Shown piece by piece: positions 23,272 to 33,400 of a stretch of 64,000 nucleotides of DNA. Origin of the DNA: Axinella damicornis (Eukaryota; Porifera; Demospongiae; Axinellida; Axinellidae); the NCBI GenBank assembly GCA_963931865.1, contig OZ007505.1:6712653-6776652 (forward strand), written 5' to 3'. The first letter of the stretch is position 1; each line of letters opens with the position of its first letter. Made by a program: the position numbers and the translations under genes. Below the pieces are notes generated by a model. The model saw only the letters and a list, made by a program, of their open reading frames with translations. It was not told the origin of the DNA and made no database searches.

Positions 23272-24616
23272 AAGTCACTCTCAACTATCCAGAACCCATA
23301 GTCTTATTCACTTACCATAGTTACATTCACAGTTCAGTCTTACTATGATGTGGCAGTACATTATTGTTCAACAATGTATTAATGCATGTAGATCATGCTT
23401 ACATTGCTCATAAACTCATTGAATTTGTTGCACTATAGTAACTGTTGTAGGGCGTAGGCTACAAACTATATCAGACTACAGGCCCAGCGACAGAGTCTTT
23501 GGAGACAGAAGAGCAAAGATGAATGTGATGAAAGTAATTTCTGAAGTACTAGCTAGCTAATGTATTATGTTGTAGGAGCAATAATTCTAACTAATCAATG
23601 ACGAAGTGGTTATAAGGATGGTTAGACTACATTAGCTACGTGTCTGACCAATATCCACTTCCAAACACTAAGTTGTGCATCAGAGTAATCGATGGCTAAA
23701 CAAAAGACATGCACAGTACACTTATCCTAGGCTCAAGTTCTTCCTACGTTAACCAGGAGCGCATGAGACGCCGAAGGCGGTGCCTTCGGCGGCTCATGCG
23801 CTCCTGATCGAATCTTGGGGGTGGAGCTCGTTTTTGTAATTGGGGCGAGCCTGAGCGAGCCCCACATAGACGAGTTTGCTGTGAATTTTCCATATATTTA
23901 TTTCTTTATATCTATCGTACGTCGTGCCGTAAATCACTTCCTGCTCGTATTTTGCGTGTCATTGCGTCATGCGTTAATTCAAACCACAAACGTATATTGC
24001 AACCACGTCAACGACTGAGACGCGAACTATGAACGGTCTACCTCAACAAGGATGGAGACTATAGCGCGGTGAGGGGCTAAAGCATTTCATGAAGACGGGG
24101 AGAGTGCTTCAAGCGTCCTGCATCCAGAGCACAGCATGGTGTGCAGCATAGCTACATTAGCTAGCTAGGTAGCATCATGATCTGGCATCAGCAGAGAAAT
24201 TATGAGAAAGTCGCCCTCCAGTGGCGACAACAAAGACAGAGAGCTCTCCTGGACCTACCTACCAGACTGCTTCGGCTATCCTGATTCACAGTTGCTGTGA
24301 AGTGCACGGGTGTATTTTTAGTGTCATAACTTCTGGTGTGATCTGTGTCCTTAAGTTGTGCTATGCTCTCCGTCACATTCGGATGACATGCACTGACAGT
24401 CATGCACATGCATGTAGGCCTAGGAACACATGCTCATGCAACTGCTCCATGCACATTCGACAACTACTCGCTCAGGCTCGCCCCACAATGTTCTGCATTT
24501 GTCTAGTTATTCTTATAACACGAAAATCCAGTAAAATTAGATGATGGTACGAGGATACACGTACGTACACTATACAAAGTCAACTCTTGACTCTGCAACT
24601 CCACTTTAGAAAACGT
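23272..24616. other. Intergenic stretch with a GC-rich hairpin
   Basis: No gene seen. 23755-23808 is an almost perfect palindrome, GGAGCGCATGAGACGCCG against its complement with a small loop. The small open frames (for example 23815-24018) have no sign of coding. Confidence 0.5.
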
Positions 24617-25219
24617 ATGAATACCAAGTCTTTCCATTACAATTCTGTCTTCTGGGAGCTGCTAGTTTTACTGCTGACGGCGCTCAGTGGAACTGGTATT
24701 GCAGAACGGCTGACGGTGAGAGATGTAGAGGTTGGTAGTGGCATGGACGCCAATTCCACAGCGGACCCCCTATTGACTGGGTCAGCCATTGCCAACATTA
24801 CGGCATCTGCAGTTGCAATTTGTATCATATTCTCAGTACTCTGCTACCTTGGCCTTGTTTACAACAAGCAAGAACGGATGGACCGTGTTCGAATGGCAAT
24901 GGAGCGTAACAGACAAATAGACCGACAGCTTGCAGCTACTAGAGCAAGGCAGCAGCAGAAAGCTGAGGATAATGGTGGGAAAGAGGGGCAGGATGGTGGG
25001 AAAGCGGGGCAGGACGAGGGTGCTCCTCCACCAGGGGATGAACCTCTCTTGTTCAGTGCAGTGCACACGTCTCACAGACAGGTGGACGCTGATGAGGAAC
25101 AGCCTCTTGTGTCGTATAGGCAACCAGGTGACTCGCGGTGGAACCATGGCAGTACCGGGGCAACCACAACCACCACAGTACCAATAGCACCTGCTCAGGA
25201 CACTGCCAATCTGCCATAA
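24617..25219 (+). CDS. Single-exon type I membrane protein with charged cytosolic tail, 200 aa
   Basis: I do not recognise this protein. The ATG at 24617 is the first in frame. Residues 13-30 are a hydrophobic signal sequence (VFWELLVLLLTALSGTGIA), followed by a short lumenal segment with NST and NIT glycosylation sites, and a transmembrane helix near 60-82 (ASAVAICIIFSVLCYLGLVY). The rest is cytosolic: a basic/polar helix (QERMDRV...RQIDRQLAATRARQQQ) that could be a coiled coil, a short repeat (GGKEGQDGGKAGQDEG), PPPGDEPLL and a Thr-rich end. An AATAAA overlaps the end of the frame at 25218-25223 and could serve for polyadenylation. The layout would suit a small receptor, adaptor or sorting protein. 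No intron is needed to read it. Confidence 0.6.
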   Translation: MNTKSFHYNSVFWELLVLLLTALSGTGIAERLTVRDVEVGSGMDANSTADPLLTGSAIANITASAVAICIIFSVLCYLGLVYNKQERMDRVRMAMERNRQIDRQLAATRARQQQKAEDNGGKEGQDGGKAGQDEGAPPPGDEPLLFSAVHTSHRQVDADEEQPLVSYRQPGDSRWNHGSTGATTTTTVPIAPAQDTANLP

Positions 25220-26043
25220 TAAACCTCTATTGAAATTTAATTCTATCGAGGTAACCTGCTTTTTAAAATTGTGGTTGTACCTTCATGTACACTGTAACAA
25301 GCCCTGGTAGGGTATATCATGTCAGGAATATTATTTTGTGTTACTGTATGGAACTCACACCATGCAGCCATTGTTGAGAGTTTATCACACTGTGGTCATT
25401 AACTCTTGGTACAGTGGTCATCACACTGATAAGAATGGACGGTGAATACAGCAAGCACTGGTCTCAATAGCATGCATGCACCAGAGCACAGTAGATTGGT
25501 ACGTACATGTAGAACATGCACCATGTGATTAGCCTCGTTCCCAGGCCTACCCCGTTTTTTCTGTTCTTCGGTTTCCGTTGACAATAATACACGGATGCGG
25601 AAGGTCGCCGCCCTTCCGCATCCGTGTATTATTGTCAACGGAAACCGAAGAACAGAAAAAACGGGGTAGGCCTGGGAACGAGGCTACCATGTGATGTCAC
25701 TGCTCGTACAAATGTAAATTTTATGTACAATGGGCTCTAGAATGTTCGGCGGCACTCATTTTGAAAACCTGGCTTTAAATTCAGTTCCATATTGTCTGTT
25801 GTTCTACCTTCTTATGTCTTAGGGGTTTAGAACCCTGGTTGGGACATCATGTCAGGAATATTCTGTACAGCATGTACTTGTTTTCATGGCTGGGCCTGAA
25901 TTCTGGAGATTGAAAGCCACGGTGCAGCTGGTCAGGGACCGAGGTCATGGCAACAGGTACTACATGGTTGGTACTGAACAGCAATCATGTCAAAGCTAAG
26001 CATTACATCTCAATTACATGATAATATTCTAATTGTCACCTCC
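25220..26043. other. Convergent intergenic stretch holding a MITE
   Basis: No gene. Besides the MITE at 25530-25686, a phrase CATGTCAGGAATATT occurs twice (near 25317 and 25848), each after a CCCTGGT motif, so a short duplication is likely. This stretch carries the 3-prime ends of the membrane-protein gene and PRKCSH. Confidence 0.5.
25530..25686. mobile_element. TAGCCTCG-family hairpin MITE, 157 bp, 9-bp target duplication
   Basis: Arms of about 70 bases pair nearly perfectly. Exact CCATGTGAT repeats flank it (25521-25529, 25687-25695). This is the best-preserved copy in the window and the full-length form of the subfamily at 21309 and 36554. Confidence 0.95.
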
Positions 26044-27609
26044 CTAAAGTTCCTCGTGCGGTGTCCCATGTGGCAGGGGGTCACAAATGGCCGGGGTGGA
26101 GAAGTCCATGGCATACTCGCAGCGGTTTGGCTCACTTGCGGATGTCACCTCGTGCTCTAGGCCACACTTGATGGTGACCACTGTGGACCTATTTGGCCCA
26201 TTCCAGCACTTCTCCCCATTCTCATACCTCATACCAGAATAGGGATTTTGGCTGGGTCCACTCCAGGACCCCCACGACCCCAGGTTGGTCTCCCGGCCTC
26301 CATTCTTCGGCCTCTGAGTAACCTTTTCAAAAGCACAGAGTTTGTAAGTGTATTCGCGGTCTGTATATTCGAAGCACTGGTCATAGAGAACACTAAGCTC
26401 ATGATTGTGGCCAAATGTGATTCCAAGATACTTGTTTAAATCATCCCTTTCTCTTTCCAGGTCTCGTTTGCGTCCCTCGGCATTACGGTGCAACTCCCTT
26501 GCTTTATCAGCCACAGCTATCAGCTCCTTCGTGGCATTGTCATAGTCGGGCATCTGCTCATCCGAGTCCACAGGTGGAGGAGGTATGTTATCATCATCAT
26601 CGTCGTCATCATAATCATAATCTTCATCTTCCTCATCCCCCTCGTCCCGTTCATTTGTGTTTGATGCAGGTGCTGTTTCACGTGCCTCGTCACTTTTTTC
26701 TGGTTCTGGTGGTAGTTTGAACTGGCATTTGTCGGACACTACATTCCATACATGTTCCAGGAAGGTATCAAAGTCAGCTGACTGCTGTTGGTCAAGGTAC
26801 TCCAGAGCCTCTTCCCTCGTCACCTCCCCATTTCCATCGTCGTCGAGTTCAATCCGGGCTTGGATCTCTTCCAGGCTAACATAACCATTACTGTCTGTAT
26901 CGAGCTCATCAAATCCAGCCCTTGCCTCCGCTTTTCGCTGGGCCTCCTTCCTCGCCTGCTTCTCTTCCTCCCACTTTGCTCTGTGCTCGTCCTTCGCCGC
27001 TCTCTCTGGCTCCTCTGCCACATCCTTTGCCTCACGTAATGCTTCAAGTTCACTCTTCACAACCTCCAACTCAGCCTCCTTTTCCAAGAGCTTCGCCTGT
27101 GATTCCTGCCTCTTCTGAGCCCCTTGTTGGGCAAACTCCACCCTCTTCTTGTACCCCTCCTCCTGCAGTTGTCTCTGCTTCCTCATCTCCTCCCTGGCTT
27201 TTCGACCCAGTTCATCGCACGAGTTGGGACACTCCACACCACTATCATACTCGTCGCTCCCATCACAACAGTCACAGATCCCGTCATTGACCCTTGATGA
27301 CAGGACATTTTGCGGACTAAATCCTTTGTTGGGACAGTAGAACTTGGCAGTAGGACACGCCGAAGTTCCCGGCTCATCTGAACCGTCTCGGCAATCACAG
27401 TAGTCGTCGTTCACCAGGGCAAAGGGAACAGTCGCCGATCCATCCAAGCAAGTGAAGTCTCGTCCAGCCTTGTAGAATTCCTTCCTGTCTGGGTGTAGGC
27501 CTCGGATTTCACGGTCACTCCACACACCTGGGAGGCATGAGAGAATCACAGCAGCCGTCAAAACCACCAGTCCACTGAGTCCACCAGCAGCCATCTTGAA
27601 TCTGGCCAT
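26044..27609 (-). CDS. PRKCSH: Glucosidase II subunit beta, intronless, 521 aa
   Basis: Non-catalytic subunit of ER glucosidase II, which trims glucose from new N-glycans and so controls entry to the calnexin cycle; the beta chain retains the enzyme in the ER and recognises mannose. I start at MARFKMAAGG. Signal anchor at about 6-30; two LDL-receptor class A-like modules (CDCRDGSDEPG, CDCCDGSDEYDS); a long charged coiled coil; an EF-hand pair (DTDSNGYVSLEE, DDDGNGEVTREE); an acidic run (DYDYDDDDDDD); a C-terminal MRH domain (YKLCAFEKVTQ ... GEKCWNGPNRST ... RCEYAMDFSTPAIC); and a C-terminal HEEL retrieval signal. Length matches the family (human about 528). The absence of introns is unusual for this gene in animals. 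A degraded fragment of its EF-hand region lies in a transposon next door. Confidence 0.97.
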   Translation of the reverse strand: MARFKMAAGGLSGLVVLTAAVILSCLPGVWSDREIRGLHPDRKEFYKAGRDFTCLDGSATVPFALVNDDYCDCRDGSDEPGTSACPTAKFYCPNKGFSPQNVLSSRVNDGICDCCDGSDEYDSGVECPNSCDELGRKAREEMRKQRQLQEEGYKKRVEFAQQGAQKRQESQAKLLEKEAELEVVKSELEALREAKDVAEEPERAAKDEHRAKWEEEKQARKEAQRKAEARAGFDELDTDSNGYVSLEEIQARIELDDDGNGEVTREEALEYLDQQQSADFDTFLEHVWNVVSDKCQFKLPPEPEKSDEARETAPASNTNERDEGDEEDEDYDYDDDDDDDNIPPPPVDSDEQMPDYDNATKELIAVADKARELHRNAEGRKRDLERERDDLNKYLGITFGHNHELSVLYDQCFEYTDREYTYKLCAFEKVTQRPKNGGRETNLGSWGSWSGPSQNPYSGMRYENGEKCWNGPNRSTVVTIKCGLEHEVTSASEPNRCEYAMDFSTPAICDPLPHGTPHEEL

Positions 27610-27669
27610 GCGTTTCACGTTTAACTCGTCTCCCACGACCTTTAAGAATTAACCCCTTAAGATTTCGGC
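27610..27669. promoter_or_regulatory. Very short bidirectional promoter, PRKCSH / UPF0449
   Basis: Only 60 bases separate the two divergent start codons, so both 5-prime leaders and the promoter must overlap here or extend into coding sequence. It contains TTAACCCCTTAAG. No TATA box is visible. Confidence 0.5.
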
Positions 27670-28376
27670 ATGAGTGAGCTCGAGCGTGCAGAGAGAGAGA
27701 GTCCCCACTCTTTGCCCATGCCAACAGCTGAGGAGATACTGGAGGATCTACGAAATGCTCCACAAACTGATGTAGTCTTCGCAGCTCCACCTGTGGAGCC
27801 TAAAACAGCAAACAGTAAGACTTGGAGGAGATGTGATGCAAGATAGCTAGCTATTAGGGTGGGCTGTAGAGTAGGACAAGTTGCTTTACGTATTTTGGTT
27901 CCCAGACCCTTCTTCATTACCTTTCTGGGATGGGTGGGGTAAAAATCACTCCTCATTGTCAAGTTCAATCCGGGCTTGGGTCTCATCCTGGCTAACATAA
28001 CCTGTATCAAGCTCCTCAAATGCAGCCCTTACCTCTTCTCTCTACTGGGCCTCCTTCTTCGCCTGCTTCTCTTCCTCCCACTTTGCTCTGTGCCTCACTC
28101 TCCACACCCACCCCGGAGATGAAATGCAGAAGGGTCTGAGAACCAAACTAAAATTCCTCTTGGGTTTGCATGATCTAATCTTCCTCCTTAGCAAAGGGTC
28201 TTCTTGCTGGGAGTCACAGTGAAGAAGCAGACAGAGTTGTGAAGGACAGTATTCACTTTGTGAGAGCCTATCAGAGGCTGGACGAGGATGGAAACATCCT
28301 GCCAAACATTGTCAGAGAATTGGAACAATGCATTAATGAGCTGAAAACTGAAATTTCTATCTCTTCTGCAAGATAG
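27670..28376 (+). CDS. UPF0449 family protein, C19orf25 homologue, 109 aa, two exons
   Basis: Small conserved animal protein of unknown function. Exons 27670-27814 and 28192-28376 join in phase 1 and give exactly 110 codons. The N-terminus holds the family hallmark PTAEEILEDLRNAP followed by a hydrophobic TDVVFAAPP; the C-terminal half is a predicted helix or coiled coil (RVVKDSIHFVRAYQRLDE, IVRELEQCINELK). The human protein is about 118 aa with the same order of blocks. The single intron contains the transposon carrying a PRKCSH fragment. The stop codon is 28 bp from that of the convergent CFAP141 gene. Confidence 0.85.
27894..28147. mobile_element. Pack-MITE-like element carrying a PRKCSH fragment, 254 bp
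   Basis: Terminal inverted repeats: left end TTTGGTTCCCAGACCCTTCT, right end its near complement (AGAAGGGTCTGAGAACCAAA), with further matching inner bases (GGGATGGGTGGGG / CCACCCACCCC-type) to about 45 bases. Between them, roughly 27950-28095 repeats PRKCSH 26838-26986 in the same orientation (exact shared stretches include TTCAATCCGGGCTTGG and CTTCTCTTCCTCCCACTTTG). No clear target duplication remains. The CCAGACCCTTC motif links it to the element at 7729-8111. Confidence 0.75.
27950..28095 (-). pseudogene. Degraded copy of the PRKCSH EF-hand region
   Basis: Reading minus, HRAKWEEEKQAKKEAQ is followed directly by a stop, where the parent continues RKAEARAGFDEL. The parent's EF-hand codons are recognisable downstream, with small deletions. 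It has no start or splice sites of its own and lies inside the transposon in the UPF0449 intron. Confidence 0.85.
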
Positions 28377-28404
28377 CACTTATATTTAACATGTTTTTTT
28401 GTGA

Positions 28405-30193
28405 TTATAATCTGTCCCTGTGGAAAGTCAGCCCCATGCTCTGGAGCTCTGCTTCGTGATGCCTGTGCTCCTCTTGAAGTAGCTGCAGCAGCTGTGCTCT
28501 GCGAACCTGCAGTGAGGCAACAAGCCACCTTGCTGTGACACCTAGTTCTCAGCAGGGCATTGGGATTGAACTTGCAGATTTGGAATAATGAACACTTCAC
28601 TTTAGTGGTGTGAATGGGAAGTGATTGCTTGTGTCTGCGTTGCTAAGGTTATAGGAGTGAAAGAGTATGCCATCAGGACCACCACTATGGATACCTTTCC
28701 AGACTACACTGTATGAACAAGGTTGATAACTTGTTGCTCAGATCTTTAGTGGAGCAATCAATCGAGAAAGCATGTAAACAAGGTTATGTATGAAATTACT
28801 GTCTCAATGTCATTTACTCTGAGCATGTAGTGTGGATTAGCTACATGTATATGACCTGATGGGTATTCCAATATTGAACTTTATCTATCTATCTATCTAT
28901 CTATCTATCTCCACCCTCTGTAGTTATATTCAGCAGATTCATAAATTATTTTGGTCTGACCTTAATTAGTGAGATTCTGGTCGAATTGTTGCAATAAGCA
29001 TACCGTGTTTATGCTAAAGAATGGTACATTCAATGTAATGGTAGAATTTCCACTAATCCAATTTAACAGTATACTAATAATTTCAGTGAATCCAATCTAA
29101 CCAGTGCTAAATGTACTACAACACGAGTTCCAAGAAAGGCTATTTTAAAGTGGAGTACACCATTAGCCAGTCAGCATGGCATGGCAGTAGTGATGCCTGT
29201 TTCCTGGAATAGTTTGGCCACACAAGGAGTTTCAGCCAAATTCAGCACAAGGCAATTGATGCCCATGTTCCTGGAACACAACAGTCACAAACGCTGCATT
29301 TTGCATTTTGCAACACGTGGCATGGCAGTTGATGCCCACTTCCAGGCCACAACAGTTACAAATGATACCAAACACTATTACAGCGGTATATCCAATCTAA
29401 TGGTCATTTCCTAGAATTTCTAACGCCCACGGTAGTGAATTTTGTTTTTGCTACCATTCTATTAGCATAAATACAGTAGTTGAGTAATGCTAGAGTATGC
29501 TGACCTCAGTGAGGGCCTTATTTGCCAGTCGGAGCTCCCGCTTAACTTCTTCTGTCTTGCGCTTCATGCTCCTGCGTTCACTGGCCTGTGGAGTGATGCA
29601 ACGCTGTCGTCACAGATGCTATGCTGCAGCCCCAGGTTTTAGTTTCAGTACATGTATGCAACAGGGTTTTTCTTCTGTTTAAGGATAAGAAAGGTAACCT
29701 TCATGATCACATCACATCCAAAGGAGGCATTAAGCTCATATAACTGGGAGCCTGGGAGGCTGACTTCCTTTTGTGTATGCACTAGCTGATGAACTGTGAC
29801 CTAGTTACTAAGCACAGTGTGCCTGCTAATCGAGCCTAGAGTACAATACTGAGAATACTCCCTCCCACCTCCTCAAGGGATTCGTTCCAACTTGCCCTCA
29901 GAGTAGCCTTCATATCACTGCAGAGATGCAAGCGTACGTAACATAGTGTCTTATGGTGTGACGAACAAACAGTAATTTGTATCTCACTTCTTAACCAGCT
30001 GTTCTTGAGCTTCTATCTTCTCATCTTTCTGAAAAATTACAATAACAATTCAAGTACGTACATCCCATGCAGATTTCACCATTATGAGAGATCGTCTTAC
30101 CCTAACTCTCTCCTGCTGCCTAGCCTGGCCTTTGCTCATGTAAGACTTCTTTCCACTGTTGGTTTCAAATCGAAGGGTCGTCGCCAAAGCCAT
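28405..30193 (-). CDS. Cilia- and flagella-associated protein 141 homologue, 121 aa, five exons
   Basis: Likely axonemal microtubule-lumen protein (C1orf189/CFAP141 family). Exons on minus: 30193-30101, 30028-29988, 29917-29869, 29585-29505, 28506-28405; all phases agree and the stop is TAA. The last two exons give the recognisable part: KRELRLANKALTEVRRAQLL, then QLLQEEHRHHEAELQSMG and LTFHRDRL, matching the family pattern of a Q/E-rich helix, xxMG, an aromatic and a basic C-terminus. The N-terminal exons (GKKSYMSKGQARQQERVRKD) do not match the human protein well, so start and early exons are less certain. No membrane segment. Intron 4 is about 1 kb; the others are 72-283 bases. A cilium gene fits an animal with flagellated cells. 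Confidence 0.75.
28507..29504. other. Long intron of the CFAP141 homologue
   Basis: No exon seen on either strand. It contains a TATC microsatellite at about 28882-28910 and two related copies of a CCTGGAA...CACAACAGT-like phrase near 29200-29360 (both with GGCATGGCAGT and TGATGCC). Confidence 0.5.
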
Positions 30194-30262
30194 GGCACCG
30201 GCCTTAGCTAGCTGTACACATGTATACAGTGAATGTGTTTCTAGGCAACAAGCCACACCCTG

Positions 30263-30373
30263 GTTCTCAGGCCGTCTCCGCTCCGTTTTTAGCCGCATAC
30301 GTGACCTTTGGACCGCTGGGCAGTTCAAAGGTCACGTATGCGACTAAAAGCGGAGCGGAGACGGCCTGGGAAC
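30263..30373. mobile_element. TAGCCTCG-family hairpin element in the CFAP141/NAGA promoter
   Basis: Arms GGTTCTCAGGCCGTCTCCGC and GCGGAGACGGCCTGGGAAC, with inner CATACGTGACCTTTG / CAAAGGTCACGTATG, the same inner arms as at 7512-7667. The outermost bases are eroded on both sides. It takes up half of the 222 bases between two divergent start codons. Confidence 0.8.
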
Positions 30374-30415
30374 ATGTGACTTGCACAGCAGTGTACCACT
30401 TGGTTGTACGAAGCG

Positions 30416-33400
30416 ATGATGTTCTGCCGATCGTTGCTCTACGCTCTAGCCCTCCTACTCCTGCGTACCTGCTGGGGGCTGGACAATGGCCTGGTTCTTA
30501 CTCCACCAAGTAAGTTATCCGAAATTAAAAGTGGGTTTCAAGCAGGTGGGTGACGGAGTTCTCTCTCCCTGGCCATGGCAGTGGGCTGGCTCGTGTGGGA
30601 GCGGTTCGCTTGCAATACGGATTGTGACAATGACCCGCAGAACTGCATCAGGTAAATTTGAGCTTGCTGTGGTAGGAGGAGCACACCCTCACCATACCCC
30701 TGCCACGCCCCCATCACCCTTCTCTCTAGTGAGAAACTATTTATGGAGATGGCTGACAGGATTGTAGAAGATGGATTCAAGGATGTGGGATATGAATTTG
30801 TCAACATAGATGTGAGTTTGTAGTTGGGATGTCAATTGTGTCAAATCCAGGAGGCTAGCCTCGAACCCACCCAATCTGCACCTGGGTTTGAGGCTACCAG
30901 GAGGCAGGCTAGCCTCGAACCCACCCAATCCGCACCTGGGTTTGAGGCTACCAGGAGGCAGGACATGTCATAGCAAAATCAGGTGTTTGTTCCTAGCATG
31001 CTTGAAATGCATGTGTACTCAGGCATAACAGGCAACTACACTGGGGTGCTCGATCTAGTAGCTATGCATGCGGGCAGTTTTACCCAGCCTAGCTGCTAGA
31101 CCCTCTCCACGTGGCTCACTGGCTGGCTTCACTGCATGCACGTTGACAGCCAGCCTGGGCAGAAGAGAGGTATGTATGAACAAAGGCAGTAGACACCCTG
31201 ACATACCTCAAGTTACACCAAGGGTTACACCCACAAAGATGGAAAGGGCATTCTTACATTGTGGAACCTTACAGGAATATCATTCACCAACTGACAGACG
31301 ACACTTGGATAAGAAATTTAGATACATCCTTCCCTCAAGCTAGGTCTGGTGAATATGTTTTAATGCTGCCCATTTCAGCAGCCAGGGTGGCTGTTAGAGC
31401 AGGAATGAGGGATAGCTGCATTGTCACATTGGGACCTTCTCAGTGTTTCATCCAGTGGGCGTGGAGATGGATTGCATGCCAACCACTGTTGCTAGCCTGG
31501 GGACAAGCTTCCAAGGAAGTCAGAAGTTGCTTCTGGGATCCCTCAAAAGAGATTGATAATCGGAAGATATGTGGACCTTGAGGAAACTGACTCTTGGGGG
31601 GGGGGGTATGTATGTCCCCCTTGCGACTACATGTTGTGTTATCATCCCAGGATTGCTGGATGTCTAGGGAGAGGGATGCGTCTGGGAGACTGCAAGCTGA
31701 CCCAAAACGATTTCCACATGGCATTGCATACCTTGCAGACTATGTGAGTGAAGTTGTGAGCTAGCCTCTCATGACATGAATAGGTGTATTTATGCACGAG
31801 ACTGCAGGTCAAGTGATCATGTTGTGAATGATGCCTCAAGCTAGTCCGTTCCCAGGCCTTCTCACCCCAGCATTTTTTCTTGCAGTACAAACGCTGGGGT
31901 GAGTAGGCCTGGGAATGAGGCTAGCCTCAACTCATGTGACCATATTATGAATGGTGCATGTCATGCCATCAGTCATGTGATCATCCCATCATGTTGATAT
32001 CATGCTGTCATGTGAGACTAGATTGATGTATTGCATGTTGACATTCACAGATGCACTCCAAAGGCCTGAAACTAGGCATCTATGAAGGTAATTCCTGTCA
32101 TATGACTGTGTGTGGGTTTGGATTCTCTCCTACACGCATGAGAAGTGGGCTGGTGTATTGAGGGCCAGTGGTACACAATCATGCCTAGCCCCATTCCCAT
32201 ATCTTGCTGTGTGTGACTGATGATGGCGTCACTATAATTAGTGACCTGTTTCCTACTGATGGGGGAGGAGAGGAGAGAAAAAGGAAAGGTTTCCGACACG
32301 AGGGGAGTGTTCACAGTGTGTATTGGGTCCTGGGATGCTCCTCAACATGAGCAGTGGAAGCACAGGTGCTGTAGCCTCCCCCTTCCATATTCAACATACA
32401 CTGCAGCTGTTCATAGATTGCAAAAAAAAATCCCCACTTTGTAATTTGATCAGCTGCTCTACAGCTTCAGCTGTATAGTCTTCCAACTCAATATTCCATG
32501 TGTGGTATTCAATATTGGAACGTACGTGTTTCCAACCTGATATTATTTTGGTTGGCAGACATGGGGACCTTTACCTGTGGTGGCTACCCTGGCACTCAAG
32601 GATACATAGAGACCGACGCACAGGTCAGTTACACTTGTGTGTGGTCCAAAGTTGCCAATCAAATTTGCCAACTGAATTTAAGAGTTTTGCTTGCGTACTT
32701 CATATCACACGCGTACCCTTCTAGACATTTGCGGATTGGGGTGTAGATATGCTGAAGCTGGATGGTTGCCATGCAAGCCAGGAGATCTACGAGACTGGTT
32801 ACCCCAACATGACCCGTGCCCTGAACGCCACTGGTAGACCCATCGTGTATTCTTGCAGTTGGCCAGATTATGAGACAAAGGTGAATGAGGGGCACCCTGT
32901 AATGATGGCCTGTATTGAACAGTGAATGAGTAGCACCCTGTAATGATGACCTGTATGAGTAGCACCCTGTAATGATGGCCTGTAATTAATGAGTAGCACC
33001 CTGTAATGACGGCCTGTGACAATGGCACATTGACTTCACCTTCACAAGCGGTGACTACCATCATGTCATTTCTCAGATACAACCATTAGTTACCCCCACG
33101 CACGTGCACCTATCTCCTCTGTACTGATTGACATGGATGTTCTTTGGTATGAACACATGCCAGAGTCTGCATACATCTGTATTTTGTTGCTGACCGTAAT
33201 AAAATGGCGGACCCTATTGACTTTTAATAAAAAGAGCGGACATGCGCAGAAGAGAGAAGCACTTTGGTCGCTATCAGGTATATGCACAGACACAGATTTT
33301 GATGTTCTTGTCAGGTTTGGCGATCGTTTAACACCATTGATCGCAACGTTTTTTTTCACTGGACAGACAGACAGACAGGCAATGCTTAACCCCGCTTTGC

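Noticed and set aside
23815..24018. 67-codon hydrophobic frame in the intergenic region
   Set aside because: No start context, no splice partners and no similarity that I recognise.
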